Shown here piece after piece: positions 40,301-50,449 of a stretch of DNA of 64,000 bases. The translations under genes were made by a program, and so were the position numbers. The notes under the pieces are model-generated. The model was given only the letters and a program-made list of their open reading frames with translations, did no database searches and was not told the origin of the DNA. This DNA comes from Membranipora membranacea (Eukaryota; Bryozoa; Gymnolaemata; Cheilostomatida; Membraniporidae). Numbering within the stretch: position 1 is the stretch's first letter; every line of letters begins with the position of its first letter. The stretch lies in contig OU612065.1 of assembly GCA_914767715.1 (NCBI GenBank), forward strand, positions 6,634,001 to 6,698,000. Direction: 5' to 3'.

Positions 40301-43300
40301 CAAGAACTAGCTGTGGCGCTATCTCAAGTCATACACATACAGGCTGAGGGTAAGTGCAGCTCTCTCCTCAGTGACTACCAGATATCTTTGAATAACCTTT
40401 TTCCCCGCAGCCCAAATGAAGGAATACTCAAAATAATTAGATTGCAAACAGCAGCAGCGTGGGAACCCTTGCTATCGAGACATAATGAAGCTCAAGCTTA
40501 TAATGACTCTAACATTGTATGCCTGAAAAACATTATTTGCTTCCTATTCAGTGTATGGGCAAGATCAGGCAGGATTACAGAATGATGTCAGTAGCGGGAG
40601 AGCCTTTCTGGTGGCATTTCTAGAGAACTATGTGGAACGAGATTTCAGCATCTCTCATGCCTCATTGAAAGGTTAGGATGAGCCCCAAGTCTTAATATCT
40701 CCTAAAATCATTGTGCCGTAACACCGTTTATAGGTAGTAAGAGAAACATGGCTGTTTAGGAGTTGTATGCTCTTTAGCTCTATGCTATGATATCCGTTTA
40801 CTAAATGCTGACCTTTTCCATTTTACTTACAAGTTACATTTTACTTACAAGACTTACAAATATTCATGACAATTCAACATCCTTTAGATGCGAACTACAG
40901 TACATCAAATATGAAAATTAGTTTCCACTCTTAGTATTTATTTTTATTATTCAGTTGTACTGACGAGTTGTGGGAATCGTGCTGTGAAGGCTGTATTACA
41001 AACTCCCAGATCAGATGTGCTCTATAAGGAGGTTACTGTGTTACCAAATATAGCTCTGACTGTGGAGATACCACATACTTTGATGCTTCGAGGTTCTGAC
41101 AAGGCTTACAAATCTCTCAGGTCTGCAACCGTTTTATTGCATCCTCCATTGTTTCGTTTAAAGATAGTTTAATTCAAATCCATCCATCCAAATCAAATCA
41201 CAAATTATCTGTCGACCAATAACAAACATATTTTTTCAGATCCTGAATTAGTACATTTCTCATAATGTAGTACCCGTCCTGATCTCATTGCATATTGGTG
41301 TTAAACTCTCTCCAGGCATTCCCTTTACTTCTCTAGAATTAGTTCTGACGGGGACCTGACAGTCACAGCTGTGAATGAGGATTACTTATCCAGAGATAGC
41401 TACACAGTACAGGCTCTATCCAGGCTGTCTCGTACTTATCACGTGATCTCATACTATCCTTCTAGTCTGGGCACACAGTTTGCTGTCATAGCAGCGCAGG
41501 ACAACTCCCAGATCCAGATCACCTTCCCTCAAGGCAAGGGGATAAGGGTGGTGTTCAGAGGAGATATATATAATCGTACTCTCACAATCAAGCTCAGAGA
41601 ATATGAAACCCTGCAAATACAGGTGATTTCTGAAATGTATGTTTCAGTTAGAAAATATGAGAAGCCATCATAGACATTGTCTTGGTGTTTTAAGACCTCA
41701 GACTGATTTGTAAAACTCATGTCATATTTTAATAATATCTTTTTAGCAAATCTTTCCCAATTATTCTTATCACAATAGAGTTACCAGGATATGAGTGGTA
41801 CCATGGTGAAATCTGATAAACCCATTGCCCTCTACAGTGGAAATATATGTACAAACATAAAAGGAAAGTCTAGAGATCATTTAGTGGATCAGCTTCTACC
41901 TGATAATCTACAGGGTAGAAGTTATATAATAAGTCCTTACCCAGAGTACATGAGTAAAGGGACAGCCATCAAAATAGTGGGTAAGCAGATTTAATAAATC
42001 CACTTATAAATTTACTGTTTTTGTTTTTATTGAAGACACGCCTACTTTGTGATCCAAGACATTACACAAACTCAAACTAAAAACATTACTAGCGTTAAAC
42101 ATTGACAGATCTCAAACCTTGCTTACCCATCTTTTACTGTTAATACAAATAACTCTTTTCTCATCAATCAACAGCGACAGAGAATAACACGTTGGTGTTC
42201 TACCCTGATAAAGGCATAGAATATAGTCTATCTAAGGCAGGAGATCACATTTCTATGGATCTGGATATTCAGTCAGAGGAAAGACAAATGGAGGGTGAGT
42301 CAATCATGTAGGCAGATAATTGGATTTGATTCTGTGCTGGTAAGAAGAGAAAATGTTGATATTGCTGACATCACCGTACAGTCTGATTTTTCCATTGCAG
42401 GGAGGTTTATATTCTCCGACAAGCTTATTGTGGTAGCCATGTTTTCATACAGTGGTGGTACAAGTTCAGAGGAGAAGGGGGATCCAAGTATGATTTTGGT
42501 CACACCTATATCTGCCTATCAAAGCAGGTATGTGCATTTCTATGATTCCCATCTTAATTAAGCCGTCCGTTCCAGGCGTCTCTTTTTCCTTTTGTCAGCA
42601 CCTGGTTGCATCTCTCATTTCATTTATAATTTTCTTTGCTTCTCCGTAACCTTCATTATGAATTAATATTTTTGCAGATACAGATTTACACTACCTGATG
42701 ATGTTAACTACACACAGACCATACAGATTGCTATAGAGGACCCAGAATATGAAGGTCTGAGACTGAATGGCAGACCTCTAACTCCCTCCATACAGTGGAC
42801 TATAGTTCCTGGTAATTACCATTTCACCTATAATTGTTTGAGGTGTTGCAACCGCTATATAGCTTTCTCTTGTCATGCTGTATAAAAATCTGTTTCATAA
42901 TGCCAATTTCTGTGTCTGATGTTAAAACTGCACTCTGATTTTGGCAGCGACAGCGCCTTGTATGGTGACTACTACTATATCACTGTCACCTGGTACATAC
43001 AGTCTACATCATGAGAACCCTTATATCACCTTTCTACTGCATGTGTACGGGGCTAAGAGACATGAGAGCTATGGGTTCCAGGCAGGTCAGTACTGCATAT
43101 TACACTGACAATGACATGAGTGACAATAATACCCAATAATTTCAACTTGGTGTGTTTGTGAATAGTAGTGTTATGATATTTTAGAAATGATATTGTTGCA
43201 TTAAATTGCATTAGATTTGCACACACTAGAACTTATCAGAAGCTGTTATCCCCATAGCTAATAAAAAGAAATCACATCTTTGAATCCTTTATTGGCCCAT

Positions 43301-46300
43301 GTTCTTGTCCGCATGTTTTTATGGCCCATATTTTTATCAACTTAGATATTTATATTGCAAGGAAAGGTTCCTGATTGTAGGATCGTGTCCAAATAAGTTT
43401 GATTCTGGTGGACAAGGAAGCTCCTCTCGGCCGATCCATACCAGATCAACTATCAGCCATACAGATGACCTGTACGACCGGAGTACCTTTACTCCTAAAG
43501 GGACCAGTACTGAACCATCTACTAAACCTACGTCTACTACTAAAAGTACAACTACTTCAACATCGACAACTACTGCAACAACAACGACTACACCGACTAC
43601 CACAACTACACCGACTACAACAACTACCACAACTACGGTGGCAACAACAGCACCCACTTTGACCCGTACAACTACACCAACAACAACAAGTTCCTCAACA
43701 ACAACAAGTACTACAACTTCCCCTACCACTACAACAAAGTAAGATTACTGTCAACATAAAATATTTTATGTTTACCAAACGTACCCCTTACCACTTGATA
43801 GGACGGTTACCTATACCCATAGACTTAAAGTAGAAACAACCACAAAAGTTATATTTTGATATTTGAAGCGTAATGTTGTACTACTTCTAAATTTGCATGT
43901 TATAAAAAATATTAAATTAGAAAATTTTAATTGTTTAAATTGCAAACTCTCATCCACCATTTTGTTTCAGTAACAGGCATACCCAATATGATTGGCCCAA
44001 GTGTTAATACTCTCGAAATAAATATATTGCTGGTAAAAGTTGATGTAGAAAAGTATTTGTTTGGTTGCCCTTTAATAATAAACCTAGACAGGACACTGTA
44101 TGGAGCGTTAGCATTGAGGCAGTGAGGCACTTAATTATGGTGACGCGACGTCACTGGAGGGTGTAGAAACAGTGATTTTTACCCATAGCTATCATTGATT
44201 TACCTGTCCCAGCTCTGGTTAAATGTTGATAACTCAATTGGCTTCAATCGGAATTTAAGTTTGAAAATTGCAATAAATTCAGCAGCTTCTGCCAATCATT
44301 TTGATAGTCTATTTAGCTTCGTAGCTTAAATATTATCAATAAAGCAAGCCATTGAAAACGGCGCATAGACTCAAAGCTATAATTTTTTTTGCAGTTTCAG
44401 TCCTGAATAAATGCTTATATCTCAAACAATTTTGATGGAATTTTGAGTTTGAAAATTGCAATAGACTCAACAGCTTCTGATGATCATTTTGATAGTCTGT
44501 TTATCTTAGTAGCGTAAATATTATCAAAAAAGCAATCTATTGAAAATGGTGCATAGACTCAAAACTATAATTTTTTTGCAGTTTCAACCTTGATTTGAAG
44601 TTTATTGCCTAATCAATTTTAATGGGATTTCAAGTTTGAAAATTGTAATAGACTCAGCAGCTTATGGGGCTCATTTTGAAGGTCTGTTCAGCGTTGTAGC
44701 TCAGGTATAACCGGGGAGTTTAGGACTTTCCTCCTTGTTATAACCGAACAAGCAAGGCAAAGGAAAGTATAGTCATTGTATCAAAATTACATACTGGTGG
44801 TTCAGAAGATCCGCTCTGGCCTGGCTTATCCATTGTGAACAAATAGTGCTTAGCTTGATGAGTGTTACAACTGCTGTGTACTCAGAAATCTAGAAATCTG
44901 TTGCTATATTGCTGACTCCAGCAGACCCAATAAACATAATAGTATTTCAAAAGTTCATAAGATAGTGTTTCGTGGTCAGAATTGATGTATTATGATTTCC
45001 TAAATTACTGGATTTAGCTGTTGCTTGTTTTATCCGGCTGCTAATATAAGGTAAGAACGAGGAGAATGCTGCCGGGGCAGGGAGGTCTCCCTTTACTTTT
45101 GACCCACCGAAGTGACCATTATATTAGCTACACAAAATATCGTCTACTATGAACTTCAATTTTATTTGAAGCTTTGTGAGGTCCGGCTTTGACTTGTTTA
45201 CTTCCAACTATCTCGTTTGGTCACATTTCAATAATGGTGGTGGATATTTTGTCTAAGGCCATGACATTTTTTATTGTGTATGCCTGGCTCAAAATGAGCA
45301 AAAAAGCATTCAAAAAATTGTGTATTCACCAAGTAAATTCAATTGCTTGCTTCCTCAGTTATTCCAAGGAAGAAAGTCCTGAACTTCATGGTTATACTTG
45401 AGCTACAAGGCAGAACAGACCATCAAAATGATCTCCACAAGCTACCGAATCTATTGCAATTTTTAAACTCGAAATCCCATCGAAATTGATAAGGAAATAA
45501 ACTTTAAAACAGGGCTGAAACTGTAAAAAAAATATGGCTTAGAGTCTAAGCACCGTGTTCAATAGCTTGCTTTTTTGATAATATTTGAGCTACAAAGCTA
45601 AACAGACTATTAAAATAATCGCCAAAAGCTGCTGAATTGATAGCAATTTTCAAACTCAAAACTCCAACAAAATTGTTTGAGAAATAAGCATTAATCAGGG
45701 CTGAAACTGCAAAAAAAATATGGCTTTAAGTCTATGCACTGTTTTCAATAGCTTGCTTTTTTGATAATATTTGAGCTATGAAGCTAAACAGTCTATCAAA
45801 ATGATCACCAGAAGCTGCTGAATCCATTGCGATTTTCAAACTTAAATTCCAATCGAAGCCAATTGAGTTATCAACATTTATTTAACCAGAGCTGGGACAG
45901 GTAAATCAATTATAGCCATCAGTAAAAATCACTGTTTCTGCACCCTCCAGTGACGTCGCGTCACCATAATTAAGTGCCTCACTTCAGCTATATACAGTGT
46001 CCTGTCTAGGTTTATTATTAAGTCTATGCCTATACCTTTAAGAACGACTATAAACTTGCTAGAAGTTAAATTTGAAATGCTTTTATAGGTCAACAACAAA
46101 AGCAACAACTGCAAAGGCAAACAACAGAAGCGATGGTGAGATATTAACTATTTCTCCTGGCTGGTCCGTGTTCAATAACACTATAACAACAAGATGTGAG
46201 TATCGTCCAATGTGATATATGGTTAAATTAATTGCTGTCATATGTGTGCGTATTTGATTTAGGACATGGACAAGAGATTTAAATCAGTCTGTGATTGAAG

Positions 46301-49300
46301 CACCCTTCATCTCTCTCCCGCCGCATTTTCATTGACGTTGCATTCGCTTTGATTTTCAGCACCTCTTCAAACAAGTAACTCCACGGCCACACTATCCTCA
46401 AGTACAAAAATAAATGGTACTGCTATATCTACAATGACAAGTACAACTCCTGTCTCGAGTACCAAAATAACAACAATGTAAGTCACTCATACTCAATATT
46501 CTCTTAGATGGTAACACCCTACTTGATCAACTGTGAACACACTCGCTGCCTGAAATGATATCTACACTTATATGTGGAATAAATAAATCTTGTAGTTTTG
46601 TTCCTTTTTTATCAGGGCATGAGTCCGACGCAGTTGCTGGCTTCCTCTTAAGTATTAAAAACAATTTTTTGGTTCTAATTTTGAGAATTTTATTATTATT
46701 ATTATTATTATCATGAGTGCCTTTGTTTTTTATCATTATTCTAATTTGACTTGTCCATCACCAGTCAAATTAGAACAATGATAAAGAGAAAGCAGATGAC
46801 TGAATTTGATTTTCATTTGGCAGAAACTCAACAGATTCAACAACTTCTACAGCGACAACAACTCCCAAAGAAAACCTGACTACTGTGAAAGTGCACCCTA
46901 CACTGCATAAAGGCCCTGAAACAAGACCTTACTGGGTTGCTTTGAGTATGTATACAAATCAAACATTAAGTCTGACACGAGTTGGTCTAGTCTGGTTTGT
47001 TGGCGGATCCATTTTCCCATGGTCAGATCCAAGGCTATGGGCCAGGTATCAAGGCTGGTAGGAAGCATCTTGGCCTACTTTACTGAACATCTTCCACCAT
47101 TTCAATGCAATGACAATTTCTGATGATATTCTTATTGAAGAAGTAAAAAGTCCCGAGTTGACATCTGAAGCCATCAAGGAGCCTGCGATCGAGCCGGTTA
47201 TGCTGGATCTTTATCTGACTGCACTAAGAATGAGAAGTCGGAGACAGTCCCAGCTCACAACAACAAGACATGTGAGGGAGAAACGATACGCTGAACAAGG
47301 ATCGTACAGGCTGCAGGTCTGTAATACTCAGACAAGCATGGGAACAAATACATGTATATATGTATGCATCTCGTGATATTATTAATCTCTTTCTAATAAG
47401 GCGGTTTACTTTTAGTATTGTGAGGGCCTGGAAAGGGGAAGTAGGTTGCTTATATCACTAATGTTTAGATGCAGGGGACTAAGTACCATAACTAGATATT
47501 ATGTTTGGCTAAAAGTAATTGTCATTTTCTTTCTCAGGTTGTGAATTGCATTTGGGTAGCTTATGGGGAGTGCGATCTACTATTCTACATCATGCAGGAT
47601 TATGTAACTTTAAATGCAGAAAGTGTAGTAGCTGTGTACCACAAACTCACTACTAGCTACCTCACCAGTTATGTTGTTGGAGTGGATGTACTCGAACATG
47701 TCAGAGGTAAGCGCATATTTAGCAAGATATGGACTTACTAACTTGTTGCAGTCGCATAACAATGGCTTGGGTAAAACTTTTGACACGTAATATGTCTTTA
47801 TATAAGAGAAAAGTTTTAGATTGGTGAGATCAGGGATCCCTGGTGGGATCAAAATCAAAATGTTGAATAACTGTAGTTTTGACATGATATGATTTGATCT
47901 TGTGACGTTTCAGTTTATGAGGAGCGAACAACAACGACAACTTCCACCACACCTCCACCTCTTAGCACCACCAATACCTCAGAGATATTTAATGGTACTG
48001 TAGATGAAGCCGCTGCTCTGGATGATAAAAAATCCCTCGACACCAACTCTGTTACTGGTATACGAGCAAAGTTATTCTCAATTAAACCGAGTCCAGTCAT
48101 TTTGTGTTATTGCATTGCTTTGATGATACATGAGATATATATCAACATTTAGCTGCTGTGACCACATGATCTGTACATATAAATATTGTAATAAATACTC
48201 ATTCTCATTCTCATTACTTGTTGAAGTCTATGGTGAAGTATTATTTTCATATTGTCTAAGGCTCGGTATCATATTTGCCTATGTCAGGGTTGCAATCTGA
48301 TATCTTCTATTTCTTTGTGCACTAAGGTTGGGTTGTCGGTGCTATCGCTTTGGCATGTTTCCTCCTAGCAGCATCATGTTTTACCGTAAAGAAATTTACC
48401 AATGACCAAGACCAAACCTGGATACAGAGGCGCTTATCTAAGGATAATGAGGTAATTCAATTCAAAGTGGTTCATTTCGGCCACTAGAGCAGCTTGTAAG
48501 CAAGTTAGCACCTGTTGTGAGTGGAAATGGTGTGGTTTTTATAGGATCCAATTGATCAGATGAAAAACCACCTGTCACTCGCAAAAATTACAGAAAGTTC
48601 ATTATATTTTGGCTTTTGTTGTAGAAAAAAACAGTTCCTGCAAAGCCTCCAACTCCTGAGAAAGAGAAAGGCAAAGGGGATGAGGAATCGCCACCTAAGA
48701 AAAACAGACGCAATAGCCGCAGTCATAAACACCGATCAAGAACCCACTCTAGGTCAATTGGGTGAGATTTCAAAGATTATAATTAGGAAAGTAAATGTTA
48801 TAACAAACATTAGCTAAGTGGTACACAATTTTCAGGGAATGGCGCATTTTTGATGAATTTTCGAAAGGAGGCTAAATGAATCAATTTGCGTTAGCCGTTC
48901 GCATTTAAAGATAGTCCCATCATCTTGATCAATTATGATCAAAAGTCATGACCCATTTTACAAATCTGATGCATTTCTCTGCTCCACCAGTCACTCTGCA
49001 CCGAGTGATGAGGAGAGTCATACGGTAACGGCTGCCGGTGAGAGACGATCACGCCGTAGGGAGGGCAGGGGAGACAACCGCAATAAAACAGAGAGTAAAT
49101 CAGAGCGTGAGGCTAGATCTGAGAAAGAGGAGATTCAGAATAGTTCAAGAAAACTCAGTCAGGGAGATGAGGAAACATCTGACCCTGACAAAGATGTGAG
49201 TGACCCAGCACCAGGGGGTAGTGTGGAGTAGTATGGAGTAGTATGGAGTAGTATAGAATATCTGCAAGACAAGCACATGCCAAGGTTTCCTTTTCTTTAT

Positions 49301-50088
49301 GAGGCAACGTCTGCTGCACTAAACTCCGATATCTGATTCTAATTTGATCCTGTAGATTGATGAAGCGGTTGCGCAGTTTGAATTGCTTGCCCAGCAGGAT
49401 AAAGCCAGGAATAAGGAGAAAATGAGACGCAGATCCAGACTTAGGAAGGAGAAAGCAGGTATGTGTCAATAGTTAATAGCAGTGGTGATATTACACATTA
49501 CATGTTTCATATAATATCAAAAATGAACTTGCTCTTCTTTCTTAGGAAATTCTCCTAAGCATATGAGTCATCATTTTGATGTTGAGTACTTGCGTACCGT
49601 TAATTAGCCAATGAACTAAACATTTATTGTTTTAGCACTTGGAGCTGAAAAACGCAAAGCAAGGTCACAGAATGCTACACCCAAGCCTGATACAAAGAAA
49701 AAACGCAAGAAGAGAAGAAAGTCAGGTGGGTCAGCAATCAGTTGCTCGAATCAATATAATATATAGTACAATATACTCACGTGAATCCGTACCATGATTG
49801 GCTATTACTGTCATACCAGGGTCTTGAACATGTTATAATTTACCAACTTGTTGATGTTTAAAATGGTAACGATTGTTCTGTTGTATTATAGCACCGCCGA
49901 GAAGGGAGCTTCCTCCATTACCTACTAAACCTGAGAATGAGGGACAAGCAAGCAACTCTCAGAACTCACCACAAACGCCGGGACAGACGTTGGGAGAACA
50001 TCCTCCTTTGTCTAAACCTGAGGATGAAGAGCCAGAAAGCAACACTCAGAACTTACCAAAAATACCAGGACAGACTTTGGGAGAGTGA
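22366..50088 (+). CDS. Giant EB/EGF-module, IgGFc-binding, mucin-like single-pass membrane receptor (50 exons, 2509 aa)
   Basis: Coding exons: 22366-22432, 22659-22808, 22953-23075, 23258-23395, 23791-23913, 24063-24191, 24657-24782, 25340-25465, 27105-27221, 27488-27616, 27757-27891, 28122-28247, 28570-28809, 29167-29283, 29467-29595, 29773-29892, 30952-31074, 35936-36055, 36319-36462, 36628-36803, 37188-37410, 37604-37773, 38042-38210, 38419-38475, 38695-38888, 39074-39248, 39485-39634, 39800-40002, 40178-40349, 40552-40671, 40955-41120, 41337-41622, 41779-41980, 42175-42294, 42401-42527, 42678-42811, 42948-43085, 43381-43738, 46089-46135, 46360-46477, 46824-46945, 47066-47316, 47538-47706, 47914-48057, 48327-48451, 48625-48761, 48991-49195, 49356-49458, 49636-49725, 49892-50088. 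They total 7530 nt with phases agreeing at every junction and no internal stop. All introns are GT-AG except one GC-AG (donor 36463). The start gives a signal peptide around KWFLLLFPFIFAG. Least certain are the 46135 donor (46195 also fits) and the 47066 acceptor. The role (cell-surface binding or adhesion) is inferred from domains. A poly-A signal candidate lies at 50202. Confidence 0.85.
22659..31074 (+). other. Domain block: 17 six-cysteine EB/EGF-like modules (residues about 23-739)
   Basis: Each of 16 consecutive exons starts and ends in phase 1 and encodes about 39-50 residues with the spacing C-x5-C-x(5-8)-C-x(3-9)-C-x1-C-x(9-14)-C, typically ending CKG or CQG at the splice donor. The exon at 28570-28809 is double length and holds two modules. 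The spacing resembles the EB module and related EGF-like repeats of invertebrate receptors rather than vertebrate EGF. Uniform phase-1 borders allow exon duplication without frame damage, which explains the array. These should form an extracellular stalk stabilised by disulfides. Confidence 0.85.
30085..30592. mobile_element. TA-flanked short inverted-repeat element, copy D, in a receptor intron
   Basis: This copy is about 508 bp and has the family ends GACAGTTTTCTGAGCTC / inverse between TA dinucleotides. It is very close to copies A and C, including the central AATCATTGGAGGCTTGAATG block. It sits in the intron between the exons at 29773-29892 and 30952-31074 and does not touch splice sites. 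Confidence 0.85.
31114..35640. mobile_element. 4.5-kb hAT-type element with perfect 8-bp target duplication, in a receptor intron
   Basis: The exact duplication GTCTATAC flanks the element at 31106-31113 and 35641-35648. The ends are CCTGGGTGCCCAACCTT and, inverted, CAGTAGTGCCCAACTT. These are related to the ends of the 511-bp element at 5123 and, like it, are followed by repeated GAGCC/GGCTC motifs. Longer inverted arms lie inside (31848-32012 pairing with 35393-35558). I find no transposase frame, so the copy is non-autonomous or badly decayed. It lies 40 bp after a splice donor and explains the oversized intron. Confidence 0.85.
35232..35290 (+). other. tRNA-like B-box sequence inside the hAT element
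   Basis: GGTTCGATTCC at 35272-35282 is an exact RNA polymerase III B box. About 40 bp upstream lies a loose A-box candidate (CTCTGGCCGGCGGCG). The local GC content is higher than its surroundings. This could be a tRNA-derived SINE head; a cloverleaf does not close well, so a working tRNA is unlikely. Confidence 0.4.
35936..36462 (+). other. Domain block: two classical EGF domains (residues about 740-827)
   Basis: Exon 35936-36055 encodes DMDDCIGSPCANGGSCVDHV and ends in CICPRLYAGERCQ, a calcium-binding-type EGF signature (D-x-D-D-C plus an aromatic residue between Cys4 and Cys5). Exon 36319-36462 encodes a second EGF with CENGATC and CVCERGFTGRLC. The Cys spacing differs from the preceding EB-like modules. 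The second exon ends at a GC splice donor. Confidence 0.88.
36628..40349 (+). other. Domain block: four copies of an unrecognised two-exon module (residues about 828-1390)
   Basis: Copies lie in exon pairs 36628-36803/37188-37410, 37604-37773/38042-38210, 38695-38888/39074-39248 and 39800-40002/40178-40349. Each pair enters in phase 1, has a phase-0 intron in the middle and leaves in phase 1. The first half has a helix-like stretch (e.g. FSSMVQDRLSLLMYDAF) and, in copies 1, 3 and 4, a basic run close to the internal intron. The second half has a pattern V-x-x-V-x-R, then a beta-like run, then VV-x-L...LA. The pattern recalls SEA domains or the extracellular modules of KIAA1549-type proteins, but I do not recognise the family with confidence. 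Small linker exons lie at 38419-38475 and 39485-39634. Confidence 0.6.
37021..37115. repeat. 95-bp near-perfect hairpin in an intron
   Basis: ATGAGCATAATTTAACAGCG and about 20 further bases pair with the inverted copy ending at 37115, around a loop of about 14 bp. It lies in the intron that splits module copy 1, 73 bp before the next acceptor. It looks like a miniature foldback transposon. Confidence 0.8.
40552..43085 (+). other. Domain block: IgGFc-binding N-terminal-like domain (residues about 1391-1821)
   Basis: Eight exons encode a domain that starts near GRAFLVAFLENY, contains YYPSSLGTQFAVIAAQDNSQ with ITFPQG, KPIALYSGNICTNI, DHLVDQLLP, and finishes with YITFLLHVYGAKRHESYGFQ. This order (F-x-V-A-F-x-E-N, G-T-x-F-x-V-I-A-A-x-D-N-S, SG..C, D-H-x-x-x-Q-L-P, and a closing H-x-V-Y-G) is the signature of the IgGFc-binding domain of FCGBP-type proteins. 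The domain is about 430 residues, the usual size. In FCGBP it is followed by VWD domains; here none follow, so this is a different architecture. Binding partner unknown. Confidence 0.85.
43381..46945 (+). other. Domain block: Thr/Ser-rich mucin stretch (residues about 1822-2036)
   Basis: The exon at 43381-43738 starts with GSCPNKFDSGGQ and becomes almost pure Thr with Pro, Ser, Ala and Lys. It continues over exons 46089-46135, 46360-46477 and 46824-46945. Dense Thr/Ser predicts heavy O-glycosylation and a stiff stalk. A transposon at 44072-46021 splits the block in an intron. The long opposite-strand open frame over the mucin exon (Val-rich) is a reading shadow of the ACA/ACT codons, not a gene. 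Confidence 0.85.
44072..46021. mobile_element. 1950-bp TTAA-bounded element with tandem subterminal repeats
   Basis: Both ends begin TTAATAATAAACCTAGACAG, with CACTGTA a few bases in, in inverted orientation. TTAA at both edges fits piggyBac- or Kolobok-type target use. Inside each end lies GTGACGCGACGTCAC, then two to three diverged copies of a unit of roughly 180 bp (containing TTTTGATAGTCT and AAGCAATCTATTGAAAA-like pieces), mirrored in the other arm. The centre (44.7-45.4 kb) has no convincing transposase. It lies in the intron between the main mucin exon and the exon at 46089. Confidence 0.8.
47066..47706 (+). other. Domain block: fifth copy of the two-exon module, membrane-proximal (residues about 2037-2176)
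   Basis: Exons 47066-47316 and 47538-47706 repeat the phase 1-0-1 pattern. The first half has LDLYLTALRMRSRRQSQ and later VREKRYAEQ close to the splice site; the second half reads VVNCIWVAYGECDLLFYIM, then NAESVVAVYHKL. Compared with copies 1-4 it is separated by the IgGFc-binding domain and the mucin stalk. The 47066 acceptor has a poor pyrimidine tract, so the first few residues may be wrong. Confidence 0.55.
48327..50088 (+). other. Transmembrane helix and basic cytoplasmic tail (residues about 2225-2509)
   Basis: Exon 48327-48451 encodes GWVVGAIALACFLLAASCFT, one hydrophobic span, followed by basic VKKF as expected for the cytoplasmic side. The tail (exons 48625-48761, 48991-49195, 49356-49458, 49636-49725, 49892-50088) is rich in Lys, Arg, Glu and Ser, with an Arg/Ser/His run (RSHKHRSRTHSRS), a likely coiled-coil or basic helix (ELLAQQDKARNKEKMRRRS), a cluster resembling a nuclear-localisation signal (KKKRKKRRK), and two near-repeats ending GQTLGE. 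No kinase, ITAM or death domain is seen. The last exon ends in TGA at 50086-50088. Confidence 0.8.
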
Positions 50089-50449
50089 TATTTATTTATC
50101 ACAAACTAAGTAAAATACATCACTGCTACAAAAATACATTACATTTGCTGGTTTGGGTTTTCAAGGTGCGCCACCTCGTGGATGGTGACAGTGGTGATAA
50201 AAATAAAAATTCCGAAGACACGCACTCTTGTAGTAATTATAAGTCGAGTTGTTAATCAAAATTCAGTTTATACGAGACTGCTTTTTTGCTCTAGCTATCG
50301 TTATTTAACAGTCTGAAAAAACCAAAGAACAAGTTTGATCCAAGTTGCCATGATTCAGCTTGGCTTTACGGTTGTAAGCACAATCAATAATAAATAAAAG
50401 TAGGTCTACATCTAGCTACATAATGTTAAGTGTGTGGATGAGATTATCT
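50089..50449. terminator. Shared 3' region of two convergent genes
   Basis: Only 361 bp separate the receptor stop (+) from the MICU1 stop (-). A + strand AATAAA lies at 50202-50207. A minus-strand AATAAA (TTTATT on +) lies at 50091-50096, right after the receptor stop. If both are used, the two transcripts overlap in their 3' untranslated regions. Confidence 0.5.

Noticed and set aside
43337-43729. A 130-codon Val-rich open frame on the minus strand
   Set aside because: It is the antisense reading of the ACA/ACT/ACC codons of the mucin exon; no splice structure or domain.
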